A stretch of 64,000 nucleotides of DNA from Mytilus galloprovincialis (lineage: Eukaryota > Mollusca > Bivalvia > Mytilida > Mytilidae), in NCBI RefSeq assembly GCF_965363235.1, contig NC_134851.1:36732321-36796320 (forward strand), in the 5' to 3' direction. A program made the position numbers and the translations under genes. The notes below the pieces were generated by a model. It searched no databases, had not been told where the DNA came from, and worked only from the letters and a program-made list of their open reading frames with translations. Position 1 is the first letter of the stretch. Every line of letters begins with the position of its first letter. Below are positions 48,701-63,700 of the stretch, piece after piece.

Positions 48701-51700
48701 TTTAATTTCCATTTTTAAATCACAATATTTCCTTTATATATATATGTACTTCTGACATTTATTGACTTTAATACTGGACCACAAAATATAAAGATACATG
48801 TATACAATTGAATTGTAAAATATAATAATCTCTTTTTTCTCTTGATAAGAATGATGTGATCGTCCTAATGCAAAGATTACATTTGTGATGTCTCTATCAC
48901 CATCATTAAGATGTCTTAAGTGACATGATTGGCCAAATCAAATTTTACATATTAAAAACAAGAGTTTCTCGTATACAAATGAATAAAATGATAATTTGAT
49001 TTATAGGCAGTATTTCTTCAGGTATAGGATAATTCATGGTCTGTAACACATCAGTATTCAAACTTAGCTTTAATTGAAATCAGTCATCTGTACAGATTTG
49101 CAATTTCTTTATTATCTTAAAATTCTTACCGTATTTCTCAAAAACAGTTTTATCTGAAGCTAGGTATCAAACACTGCTATGATTTCTATATGACATATAT
49201 GGATGCTATTTTGTTTTATTATGTACATGTATATCTCTTTGCTAGGATTGAATTATTCCCTTAACCCATACCTGGTTTCTTATAGGAAATTGAGTTTTTC
49301 TTACATCTCAAAACTAACAGGAATTTTTACTCTGTGGTATTTCTAGATGGATTCTTGCTATAAAAGTCTAGAAAGAAATCTTTTAAAAAAAATATCATTA
49401 AGATTGATTAACTAGTAAGTTACCTGCAAAGCTTAAAAGTAAAAAAACAAAAGCATAACATATACTAAAGAAAATTTGTACCTTGAATAGGACCTTTCAT
49501 CAAGATGATAAAGACCTTTAAGCTTGAAATATTTAGTCAATTTCTACCAAATATATATGTCATATCATTTTGTTACTTTGCCTGAAATATTGTGATTGTA
49601 ACCAAATTGTTTTATCATTGGTCTTCTTATAAAGACCCATTTGACTGATTTGAACAAACAATTAAGTTTAATACTGATGTGGTTCTGGTTGTAAGGTTAC
49701 GCTAGACTTGGATCTAATGCTAGATTTATGTGATCAATACTTAATAAGGGTGTTTTTGTTGTTATATTAACCAAATGTAAACTTTCAGTAAATTTATTAT
49801 AAAAGTTTTTGTTACCTCCCTTGATTATACAGCATTTTTTGGGTTTTTCCCCCCTTGATAGCACAGCTTAAAACCTTGTTATCTCTGTTTATTATGCAGC
49901 TTAATTCCATATAATCTTCCTTGAATTTACAGAATCTCTTTTGATTATTTAGCTAAATTCCTTGTTTTCCTCAAAGATTATACAGTTAAATTCATTGTTG
50001 TCTCCCTTTATTCTGATGCTTAATTTCATATTATTTCCCTTGATTAGATAGCTAAATCTATATATTTCCCCCCTTGATAATAAAGTTTTTTTTTTATCAC
50101 CCTGTTTAAAAAGATGTTAAGATACATGTAGTTTGATTTTGATTTTTTTTTTTTTTTAAGTTTGATAATTTCAAAGCTGAGCTTATTTTTGATAATATTT
50201 ATTTGAAAATTTGACTCTTAATAATAATTTTCGACATAAAGAAGTCATTTCTTATTAATAAAAAATGTACTGTAACTATTGTCTCTGGGTTTGTAAATAA
50301 GTGGTAAATTATATTTTTACATTTGTTTTCTTTGTGTTATGATATGAAGATTTTTGCTACTAATGCTAGTGGTAAATTCAGTTTATGAGCTACATCAAAC
50401 TACGCGTGTTATTCAATGTGCACCAAATTTTTTATGTTATTTTGAATAGACAGAAAAAATATTACAGTCATTTCTTATAATTTAATTCTAAATTCCATTT
50501 TAAAACGTAGACATGACTAAATTATGTCTATGGGCTGATAACAAAATAACGTCAGCCAATCAGAAGACGCGTTACATCCAAAATTAAATTATTATGCTTC
50601 GTAATGACCATTTCATTTCAGTAAGAGCCATCAAGAAACTGAAAATACTTAAAGGTTAATTGCAAGGCATTTTTTGTTCTAGTTGATTTTGAGTTACAAT
50701 ATTTGTTACCTCCCTTAAACTTTGCACATTTTCAAATTATCTCCCTTTAATCCATGATTGGATTATTATTAATTTTGTGAATGATTTAACAGATTGTTAT
50801 ATTTTGGCATTGGTTTGATTTTGTTTGAAAATGTTGTTGTTTTGAATTGTCTAACAAACATTAATACTAAGAAAGGTCTACATAACTAAACAGTTTTATA
50901 TTTTGTTTTCATTTAAGAATTGAATTCTTCTTTTTGTAACTTTATTGGGGTGTAAAAGCGTTGACCAAAGTACATTTCCAAGGAAGCGCTTCATTCTAAA
51001 AATGTGCGCACGGTCAACGCTTTTACAACCCTATAAAGTTACAAAAAGAAGCATTCAATACGTATAATTACATTTTTTAGCTATGATCTTGAAAACACGA
51101 ATTTTATATATTTTTTTATTTAATTCACCTGTGCACTTTATTGTTGGACCACATGTTATCATGAATGAAAAGTTGTATTGAGCAATGCAACTGTTTACAG
51201 AATAACATGTGATGTGTAGTTAGCCAATCAGAATAAAGTATTATAATGAAACATATATCTAATGTAATTATATACAAATGTAAAACTATATAAAGTTTAT
51301 AAACATATCACTTTCAGTCAACTCCAAACACAATATTACACTCAACCATAAATTTAACCGGTTAAAATTTTACTGGATCTCCATAATTCACTGTGCCTTA
51401 GTTACTGAAATCCAGAAATTATTGCAAGGTTTTTATTATTGCAAAAAATGTGACAGGGTTATAATTGCAATAATTTTGAAATTTTTATATGAACTTAACA
51501 GGAATTTTCTCAAAATCATAAAAAAAAATTAAAATTGCATTGAAGTCTAAAATGACAAAAATCACAATAATAAATGCTCAAAATAATTTCTGAATTTACA
51601 GTAACCCTAATAAGAATGAATTTCCATTGGATCACCATATGCATAATGTACAAAGCTAGTTTGATTGACAGATATTTGTAATGTACATATTGCTTGTTTA

Positions 51701-54700
51701 AATGTTAGATATGTTATTTAATCATCATTTTCCATGTTTAAATTGCCACCAGGAAGAGAAGAAGAAGGTAACATGACGTAACATTTGTCTGCACTATGTG
51801 TAATTCATGTTCTAACATTTCAATCAAACTCATTAATTCTTCTCTCTCTCTTAAAAAAAAATGATGGTGCAAACATTCTGATTTAGAACCTTGCACATTT
51901 TTCTCTTTCTCAAAAAAATATGGTGAAAAGTATTTTTTTATGGCAAGCAAAAAATATGTGTTTCCTGTTCCTTATTAAGCCATCCAGAGATTTTTGGTTT
52001 CAAAGTTCTGCAAACAAAAAGAATTTGTTTAATTTTAAAAACAAAGCCTTTTTTCAATATTCAAAATTCAAGTTATCACTGACCTATCTCTTATTTTGAA
52101 CAATATTACAATTGAAAACATACATTTATACTTTTGGCCTCAATCTTAATCTTTTGAGTCAATCCTGTATTTAAATGATCAATTTGAGAGTTAGAACATG
52201 GATTCAGTAAAACTAAGTACTGATTTAAACAAGGGGTCTAATTTAACAATTCTTTTCATAATCATCTTCTCATAAACTGGTACATTATATATTTCTGTGG
52301 GTCTATGGCAATTTTTTTTTAGATTTGGTTTCAGTCTGCACTTTTGTTAAAAAAAATTGTTTTATTCATTTTTTTGTTTTTTTAGAAGTTTCAAATGTGT
52401 TTCATTTTTCTTTCAGTAACTGCATTGCTAATACTTGTTTTAGATTATATGTCATAACTGTATCACAATAAATGTGGCCTATATTTGTAGCTTAAATGTT
52501 CTCTTAAGACTTTTTCACTTAGACAGCCACGATTTTCAGTAGATTTAGTTATAAGATAAGAAGATGCCATCATTTTACAATTAAACAGCACAACCTTTTT
52601 ATTAACAGTTGGTATCTTTCACTGGTGTTTTAAGTTATTATGTTACAATTAAAAATAGCTTTTCTGCATTGACCTGGCTCTTTTTTGCAATTTTTTTATT
52701 TTCATCAAGAAATATTCCTCAATGCTGTATATAAGATTTATTTAGATTTGTTTTGATTGGTTGGTTGGTTGGTTGGTTAACACCCAATAGCATAAAAGGG
52801 GAAAAAAATCCCTTTGATTGAAATAAGATTACTTACAGAGTGACACAGACCCCTTCGACAGTATTATAAAGGCTCTTTATGTGCAATGATTAATGTCCAG
52901 TGGCAAATATATCATGAATGTTTAGGACAAGAACATACAATAGGAAGGTGCTTAAAGATAGTATGTCAACTGAAATGAATGAGATGTGGATACATAGTAA
53001 TAATTGGACTAAAAATTTCAGGTCTTCAACAATGAGCAAAGCCCATACTACATAGTCCACTATAAAAGACCCTGATAGACAATGTAAAACAATTCAAACA
53101 AGAAAACTAATGGCCTTATTTATATAATAAAATGAAAGACAAACAAATATGTACCTAGCATATTAGAAAAGATCTTTTTGTTGCAGAAAAGCTATTCATC
53201 ATCATCATCATCATCAACATCATAGATCAAAATATTAGTAATTTAGTATTTCTCAAATTTTAATCCCTTAGTATAGATCCTGAATTAAACCCTCTCTAAT
53301 AGTGCATACTGCTTTATGTGTTAATAATTAAACAGAAATGAAAACACAACCTTCCATCAGTAGAGTAGACTGGTTCCCATTCTAACAGTTCACTGTAGAA
53401 CCCTTAAACAGTAACAGATAATCAATCATGTTTGAAAAAAATCATACTGATTATTCGTCGAAGAAGAATAGATTTCTTGTCACTGCAATAAAAAATGTCA
53501 TACATGATCAACATGAAAATGAGGATATATGTATGATTGCTTATAATGAGACTTCTTTCCTACAGTCCAAAGGTCATTGTACAGCCTTCAACAATGAGCA
53601 AAACCCACACAGTATTGTCAGCTATAAAAGGCGGTCTGAAAAAGTGCCTACTTGATTGAATTCAGTTTTTAATTTCATTAATGGTTGGTAACATTTTTTA
53701 AAGTCACAACTTTGTCTGTTGATCAACCTACCAGTATTGGAATTGAGAAAAAGGGAATAAAATGAGAACTATAGTTAATGTTTTTTTTCTCTCAGTTTTT
53801 TATATGTTACATACATTTTTACTTCAGCAAAAGGAGTTAGCACAACAAGCATTTAGTGCTAAAAGCAATACATCTTACAGTGATGTGAGAAATTTAGATA
53901 TGTTTCATGCACCAAAGTGTGGACACACAAAAATATGGTGTCTATGTAACACATATGTACACAGCATGGTCTTAAATAATGCAATCATGCAAAATAAAAA
54001 CTATGAGCACTTGATGCATTTGTTTGAAACACAGATAAACACACAATTGTAAGGCTTGCATGTGTATTGTTGATTTGAAGTTTTGAACATCACTAAATAA
54101 ATAAGATTATTGCATCAGCATGTGAAATAGATATGAATTATACAATATTGCACACATCAATTTTCACAAAAAGCATGTTTAGGTGAGTTTTTTCACACAA
54201 AAATTGGCATTGAATTGAACTTATAGTCATGTTTACAGATTAGACTTACATACAAACCTATATCTGTTACACCATTTTCAATATGCACTAAACACCAGGT
54301 AAGGGGTAAGAATTAAAATGTTATTCTGAAGGATTTGAAAAGTTATATCTTTTAATAATATGACTATCTGTATTTAATTATTTTTTTTAATAGAATGCAT
54401 GGTTTATGATTTAGTATGGCTTTTCCTTTAGTTTAATATATGATAAAGGCCTGTATGCTTTATTTGAATATCAGTTAAAACAATGTTTAGTTTTTTATTA
54501 AATTTTTCATTGCCGATTCCCTTCCATTTTAGTATACCCATCATGCCTTGCATTTGAGAAGGAATTTGATATACCCCATTATTACTCTTTATTAATTATA
54601 TATTTTTGCATATTTATTACAGAATTATAACATCACTATAAGATATATCTAAAAACCTTTTATCTTTATAATAAAATTTTGAATTTAATTTTTAGTCAAA

Positions 54701-57700
54701 AGCCAAACAATCTAAAGGAACATACCAAAAACCTGGTGCAAAGAAAGAAACAAAAAAAGAGCGAGAAAGACCAAAAAGTGGTGGAGATTCAAAGACTATC
54801 AAACAGTTACTGGGAGAATTATATGGCGATAAGGAGTACCTAGAAAAACTAATGAAAGATAAATGTAGGACTTGGATTTAAGAATTTTTTTTTCAAAATT
54901 TGAAATTCCTGTTTACCTAGTACATACCTTCTATGTACATGTATGAGCTAAAACATAACATTAAAGGTTTTGTTGGCACATATTAATACAGATTCATGAC
55001 AAAATCTTGAAATTTGAAAAGAAAAATATAAGGGGAAAAAATCTGAATTACCTCCCTTCTTAAATGGAAGAAAAACTAAGCTTTTTCAAATGTATTTTTT
55101 TATTTGGCCTTAATGTATAATGTATATGACTATACTGTGGGCAGTCCATGGTATATGACCTCCATATTAATAATCATTGGAAAATATCATTCTGCAATTT
55201 AAGGTGGAACCCAACACCTTGACTAAAATTAATTTGGCTCGTTTAATTTTCTAAAAATTTATTATTAAGTATTTTCTTTGACCCTTTGACAAATATTTAA
55301 AAATTTCAAAAAAATTGAACCAACCGTTTAATCAGAAAAATTACACTGGTTATATAGCAGTTTGACAAACACTTATTTTGATCATGGAGAAGCTTAATAT
55401 TCCCATAACATCACAATGTCATTAAAACGTTCTGCTGATTTTACAGAGTTATCTCCCTGTAGTGTTAGCTACCACCTTAAATGAGCACAGTTATATGTCA
55501 TTGATCATTAAAGGTCTAGCATAATTACATGATAAAATGTTGTCATTTCAATTTCTACAAAGGCATGCATAATACTATCAATTGATATCAAATACAGGAC
55601 TTGTAACATACACATATCTGTATTAAAAATCTATTTTAACTTGGTAAGAACATTCAATAATAAAAACCAATGAACTGTTAGATAGAAAGCCAAACAAGTA
55701 AATAAGCTTGCCACTTATTTTTACCTTCTGATCATTTACACTCAAACCTTTGTGTTTATAAATTGTATTCAATGCTTTTTTTCACAGCTTTAACTGGAGA
55801 AAAATCACCAATGGAAAGAGATATAAAACACAAAGTATATGATGGTTTAGAATACCTAAATTCTAGGGCTGATTTCTGGAGACAGCAGAAGCCCATGTAT
55901 GCACGTAAACGAGACAAGGAGAAGTCAAGACGTAGCGCCAAACAACAGTCCAGAGATCCTAGATCTTATATACTTAGAAGTCTGGATGAAATTGAAGAAG
56001 GTTTGTATCAGTTAGATCAAAACTAAAATGCATATTTTACCCTTATATCGTTTTAACTTACACAATAATACAAAATAATATGTATTTATATTGTCACCGA
56101 GTTTGTATAAAATTGAAGAAGACTTGTACTCCTTAGATTTGAACAGACCTAGGTTAATTATCAAGAGCATAAGTTTTGACCCCACATTGATTGATTTCAC
56201 CCAAAATAATACAAAATCTTCAAGTTTGCATGAAAAAGAAAGAAATACTGTGGATTCATTTATTTTCGTTGGTACCAATTTTCGTGGATTAAGGGAAACT
56301 AAAATGTTTGTGGATACTTAATTTCGTTGTATTGCCAAAGATTACATACAAGCCTATAGTAAATTTGTCATTCGTTGAACATTTAATTTCGTGGTTCTCC
56401 TTTACTCACGAAATCCACATAAATTGGTCAACGAATAATGATGATCTACAGTACATTCGACAATGAAAACAACATAAATACAACCTGTGTAATTGATTTG
56501 AAGATTTTGTTTTCACGAATATAGCAAAACTTCAGCTGCTTGGCACAATCTTTGATAAAATCATACTGAATATCCATTGAGCTTCATGGTTGCTTTGCTA
56601 ATTATAACTTGCCAATAGTCCAACAAGTCAGTATAAAAAAAAATGAGATGCAAAATCATATCATTTTTGTCTCTGTGCATTACATATAACACCAAATAAC
56701 TTATAACATGAAAATGTGTGGCACAGAGCAGTCTAGTTATGCTATATATAATTCTTTGAATCAGATTACAACTTTCAAAGATATTTTTAAGTGCACTAGC
56801 TGTAAAGGGTTAATTTCTTTATTTTTATTCCAATCAAATCAAAGTTATTATCTGGATGTTGAGCAACCAACCATCAAATCAAAGTTATTTGTGGATGCAG
56901 TGTAAAGGTCAATTTTCTCTTTTTTAGACCAATCAGAGGGTAAATATGAACAGAGTTTGAAGAAGGCACAGAAAGTATTAAAACAAGTGGAAGGCATGTC
57001 ATCTGATGAACTTCAGAACCGAGCAGAAATCATGGCTACCTTATACAGTTCTATAGGTAACGCCTACCTAGAGATGAACAATTTCAACAGATCTATGGAA
57101 TATCATGAACGAGACCTGGAGCTCTCAAGAGAACAGTTAGTATTGTTTATATAGTTAAAAATGTTATTTTACTATCAAATTCATGTCAAATCTGTTTTAA
57201 GAAAATCAAGTCTGTTTTTGTAACCCTGCTAAACAAATCACTCTAAAGTACAACCATAAATATGAATACAGTTTTGTTGAAATAAGATGTTACAAACTGT
57301 ATTCACTAAAATTAAACATAAACCTTATAACGAAAATGCGCTCGTTGAAATTGGAAAATAAAATGCTGAACTTCTTTCTTTACAATGAATAAAAATTACA
57401 AGTAAATTTTTCAATCATATTTCCTTTCATATATTATCATCAATACATATAACCAATCAAAATTCATTTCTAATATTATCATTAATTTTTTAACCTATCA
57501 GATTGTATTTAATAGCAACTATGATTTTTTTCGAAGCATGTCAGTTTTTAGAGCATACATTTGAGCATGTGGTAGCCTTGGTATAAGTATTTATCTATGA
57601 ACAATTTTCTACTCAGGTCAATGACATTTGTTTACTAATTAAATTTATGAAATCATGAATATGCCCTTAAAAGAAGCATCTTTGTATTACCCTGTTAAGA

Positions 57701-60700
57701 AAAAATATCTAGTTTACAGATGCCTTCTGTTTTAAAGTTTCCATCTGACACAATGTGCCCAACCTTATTTGCAATTGTTCAGCAACTGTCCCATAAAACC
57801 TGTGTAAATTTTTATCCTGTGTCAGATTTTCTCACTTAATATGAGTAATAGGATAGCTAATAATCTTGACTAATATATATATAGAATCATTGTAAGTCTA
57901 CATGTAGGTCATGCAGTGCTTATATGACCTTGACTTATTTAATGGAACATTGATCAGTGATTAAGGTTCTGTCTAAGAGGTCAAATCTGTATCTCAGATA
58001 CTATAAACAACATTTCACCTATATTTTGCATATGAAATGACTATAAGGTGTACTTGTTTGTCTGCCAGGGTTCACCAGAAATTGACCTCAATTACATTGT
58101 TGATAGGTCTATGTTTAGTTTCTGCAGTCAGATTTGTTTCTTAGATACCATAAGCAATAGGACAACTAATTTGGATGTACAGTATGGTTTACATGTCTCT
58201 CTGCTAAAGTTCATCTAATATTGACCATATTTTCATGGATCATTGATAATGTTTAGTTAACATCCTCAATCTTTAGCATAGAATTTAATCATGATCTGTA
58301 AAGCATATGAGACTTTTCAGAATGTGCAATTTTGATATACAGAAAAGCAGAAAAATAAAATATTATCATATGCAAATTAATCCTTCACAATTTCTTGATT
58401 TTTTCTTTTGTGAGAAACTTACGGTGGTACATAACACTACAGGGAGATAAGGCCAGACTTTTTTTATTATCTGTTTAACGAGATCCGCCGACTCCACCTT
58501 TCCCGATTTTAGAATAAAAATAAAAGTAGTGCTTCTTACTTTTATTATTATTTTTCCCGCCGACTGTTACGAAATCCTCAGAAAAAAATAAAATGTGTTG
58601 TTCACGATACTCGCTTTCAGTCAATTTCGTTATCGGTAATATTTAATTTTTACCAAGTCAATGAAACAGCAATTTTCATTTAAAAGTAAAGAAATTGAAG
58701 GCATAAACGATATATTTTCTTCTAAAAGATTTTTAAGCTGGTGGCATGCTTTTCATACCTAGAAGTAGATATTCTGATCATACTTGTTACACACGAGAGC
58801 GTACATCAAATCATTCTAACTTTCGGCAAAATCAGTTATTACTTCATCAGAACTTGATAAAATTAGCCTAAAGTAAACTTGTCATCCATGTATTGCATTA
58901 GAAACGTCATATTCCTTTCCAAATAGCGTATCAAACATCGTTTATTTTTGTAAATTTTTCTTCGTCCGACATTTAAATTTGTAGAACTACGGATCGGAAT
59001 CGGGATTTCATCGGAAACGGACCCGCTATGACCGAAATCCGGATTCTTGCGATAATGACTACAGACGCATGAATGGCACTGCTGACAGACAAAAAATGAT
59101 CCCAAAAGGGAAAATTACGCATTCCACACGCATTAACATACTTTTGGTTAGATCTTCTTGATTAATGTATATATTTCCATGTATAAGCATTGTTTCAATT
59201 TATAGGTTAAAGTTGCTTAACTCTGGGACTATTACACCAGAGACATATATACACATGTGTATATATATGTCTCTGCATACACTAAGAGGTTCCTGACTGG
59301 GTGACTGGTATATACATATATAGTGTATATGCAGCGAGGTTGATATATTTGAGTTGTGCCATGGATCTATATTAGTGGAAATACAGAATCAAAACATATA
59401 GTTTTTATGTTTATATTAATAGAAGGGTTAACCAGAGACATATATAAACTATATGTATTTATATTTCTCTGGGTTAATATACTGGTCTGTTCTCATTTCA
59501 TTGTTTTTGTATTTTGATAAATTCTAAAAAAAAATCAAAAAAAAATCACTTATAATGGTTTTATTTTTATTTTTAGTGTCGACTGGACCAATTTTGCACT
59601 TTTATTTTTTTTTTTATTTTGCCCCCTCGACCCTAATTTTTTACAAATTTTCTCGTTAAACAGATAAAATAAAAAGTCTGGCCTAACTCTGTAAAAACCA
59701 GCTGAATCACATTGTTAAGGAAAGATTAGTTTAAGCTTTTCTCGATGACCAATTAAGTGTTTGTTAATTGCTATACAAATGTATATCCAATTAAATTTTT
59801 CCAATTAAATGTGTGGTTCAGGTTTTTTTTTGTATTTTTGTCAAAGGGTCAAAGTCAGTACTTTATATAAAAAAAATTATGAAAATTAAACGAGCCAAAT
59901 TAATTTTAGTCAAGGTGTTTGGTACCACCTTAAATTAGATAAAAAATTGTAATTCTGATGATGAGGTTTGGAAAAAAGCTTAGTATTATTTAGAACTTTA
60001 CCTCTATAAGATTAAATCTTTTTAGTTTTAATATCATAGTAATTAAGAAAATTTTCATATTTTGAATTTGAATATAATATTACTTCCAAAGAAAACAGGA
60101 AAAAATGAAAAAAAAACTAATAAGATTTAACTGACTGATAATTAAAAATGGACATGTTTTAAAACATTTTGACTTAAAACTGCAGGATGAGGAAAAGAGA
60201 AAAGAAAAAAAAGTCTGGGTAATTTTATGTGAAGTTTTGAAGCATGCATGCTATTTAATGATATGTCAGATCCAAAAATGTCAGATTTGTCAAAGATTAG
60301 AACCTTGAGCTCTCTTTTAAATATATTTAGTCTTTTTGAAAAAAGGTAAAGTGGACTGAATCTTATTATCTGTGGTTGACAACATTTTTTCTTGAATAAT
60401 AGCATTTTTTAGCTGAGGGGGGGGGGGGGGGGGCAAATATAACCAAATACCAATCGATTAATCTTGAATAACTTTCATCAGATATGCTTGAGATATGCCT
60501 GAGAGAAAAGTTTTGGAATGTTATGATAATACTTTTAGAATTTAATAATAGTTAAAAAATTGAGAATGGAAATGGGTTATGTGTCAAAGAGACAACAACC
60601 CTGACCATAGGCATAGAGCAGACAACAGCTGAAGGTTAATATTCTTCAAAGCTTAAATCTTTCTAAAAAGAAATTACACTGCTCATGTATTAGGATGTCA

Positions 60701-63700
60701 GATTTACCTTGAACATGAATTACCACTGATAAGCTTTTTTTAAATTTTACTGGATCTGTGGCTGTTGATTATGAAGATTATTTTATTAACCTGCATGCAG
60801 TATAAAAAGATATACATAGTGATTTTGAAAACTAATTACCAAATATGTTTTGAAACATTAACAGGTTTTTGTCTACATTTTACTTCTTTTTTACAGTTGC
60901 ATGCAAATAAAATGTATAGAGTTTTTCCATTGACGTAAATTGACCTAGAGTAATTGCACTTGGGTTAGATGTTGAAGGTCAAACTTACTTATTTTCTTGA
61001 AGCATTGACTGTAGAGTTTAGTTAGAAGACTTCACTTGTTCGAAAATCTATTTATTCTTACATCTAGAATTCAAGTTGGTTTATTTATGAAGAAAGGTGC
61101 ACTTTACACTTTCAACCTCAAAATTACGTCAGTGGAAAACTTAATCTTCAAATTAAATGTATTGTAGTGACTACCAGACTTGTTGATAGATTTTATTTTT
61201 AGCTTTTTTATGGAATTTATTGTAAAACCTAAAAAAAAAGTTTGTTTTTGCTGCATGTTTCAATTTTCTTGGAATGAAAGTTTGCAATTTTCTTTTGCTT
61301 ACAAAAAGTTATTTTTAACTTTCAAAAAGATCTATTATATATTGAATTGACTTAAATTGCATGCTGACCTCAACTTTTATGTAAGGTCTTATGTTTTGCA
61401 AGAAACAGTCAAATTTGTGTTATTAAAACACTTAAAAGAATTGTAAGTACATCTTTTGTAGATTTGTGTTCTTTAACAACATGTATGTAAAACCAGATAT
61501 ATATTCATTTGAAAGAAGTTCAGCATAACATTTGTTGTGGAAATTCAAAGTTTACTTTATTTCCATATTTGGCTTATTTGGCAAATTGAAATTAAGAATA
61601 TTCCCCACCATTCACCAAACCACTTTTATTAATTTGCCATAGAGATGGTTTCATGATAGTAGATCTAGAAAAATCAGAAAAAGAAGAATACATTTACAAA
61701 GGGTTAAACATGTATTTCTAATCCACAGAACAATTGTTGCCTTATAATCATATCAGAATGTATTTATATAATGCTCTGAATTCTTTTATTGCAGTGATTT
61801 AGAAGACGCCAAGTCTCGAGCTTTAGATAATTTGGGTAGAGTTTATGCCAGAAAAGGATCCTTCCAAAAGGCTATTGATGTGTAAGATCTTTGTTTTATG
61901 TATAATAACATGTTAACTACATGTACACTGTAGTCATGGTAGTCGAAGTGAATTTGACAATTTCCTCTTGTCTAGAGTGGTAGTGACAGAGATTGGGAGA
62001 AATTTCAGAAATGTTCCTTATATAAAGATAAGGAAATGTTTTATAATTACCAATAAGACAACTATCCACCACACTTCAAATGGTATTGGTGGCTAAGTCA
62101 AGTCTAAGTTGTAATACTACTGTAATCACTAGCTAGTTAACACTAAGGTGATGAGTGAGAACCCAGCTCATGCAGATGCATACAACTCTAATCTTAATTG
62201 ACTAGGATTGTCAGTTTTCCTATCAAAGGTCGTTGGTTTTCTCTGGGCACTCCAGCTTCCTCCACCAATAAAAACTGGCCACCAAAAGTAATGCTTAAGA
62301 TGGCTCGGGACTATTCGACTGCGCATAATTTCACACATGAATTACAAAAGTATTTGTCGTAAATTCGATATAATTTTTTAAAATATTTTGATTGATTAGA
62401 AATGTTAAATCATTGTAGTTATGTGACTAATAGAATATTTTCGTTATTTTCCGTATTTTTTAAAGGGTCAAAATGACATTTCACCCATTTTCCCCATTTT
62501 CCCGCCACAATTTGCGTTTTAAGGCAAAATAATTTTTTTTCCTTATCGGTGACCTATGTTTTTTATTCGCTCATTCTTTGAATCGATAGTTCAGCTTTTT
62601 ATATAACAGTTTTGGACCAAGTGTCATAGAACGTTTTTTTGATATTCCAATAAAGATATGTCAACACCTCTATTTTCCCTATCATTTCATTGAAAAGAGG
62701 TCCCTTTTACATACCGGTTTAGAAGTAAAATTTTGAGCTTAAATGGTCCGTGACCCCCTATTTTTTTTCGACCAATTTGATTCACTTTCTGTAAAGAATA
62801 AAATAACAAAAAATACAGCACCTCTGATAGAAACTTCGAATAGGCCCAAGCCACCTTAAGTGATGTTTAAACACCAAAAATCTAAATCAAATCAAATGGT
62901 CTAGATAAAAACTATAATATGTCACCATTACTCCTTCATCAATGAGAAAAACCCATAATGTATAAAAAGTTATAAATGGTCCTTTGAAAAATATGAAACC
63001 ATTCAAAGTAGAAAACTTGTCTTAATTGATAACAATATGATATATATATAGAAAAACAAATATAACAATCGCATATAAACACAGAAAAACAGGCTCTTGA
63101 CCTGAGACAGGAAAATAGGGTTAAACACTTGTGAGTGGTCTTAAGTTGTTACTACTGTAATCACTAGCCAGTCAACAACGAGTTTGTGAGTTTGAATCCC
63201 TCTCTTGAGGATGCACTTGACTCACATCTTAAATGACTAGGATTGTCAGTTTTCCTATCCAAGGTCTGTGGTTTTCTCGGGGCACTCCGGCTTCCTATAC
63301 CATTAAAAACTAACACCCACGAAATAGCCTAAATGGGGTACTTAAAAGTGGCGTTGAAACACCAAAAATCAAATCATATGAAGTAGAAGTTTGGGTCACT
63401 AACAATGGAGTAAACCATAGTCTTTCAGGTTCTGATAGGTTCTCAAGGTTTTTGAATTCACGGCATGGAGCAAAATTTGGTGTGAATAAAAAGATCATGT
63501 ACTCGTATATGGAATTTCTCAAATAAAGAAATACATTTCAAAGTGAAATTCTCAGAGATGTGCGTAAATGTCATTTGAGTATTTGATAAAACTCATTACT
63601 AGATGATTTTTTAATTCATAATTTATCATTGCATCATATCTATTTTTATAATCATCAGGTGGTGTGAGAAGATACCTATGAGTAAGTCACCATTAGAAAG

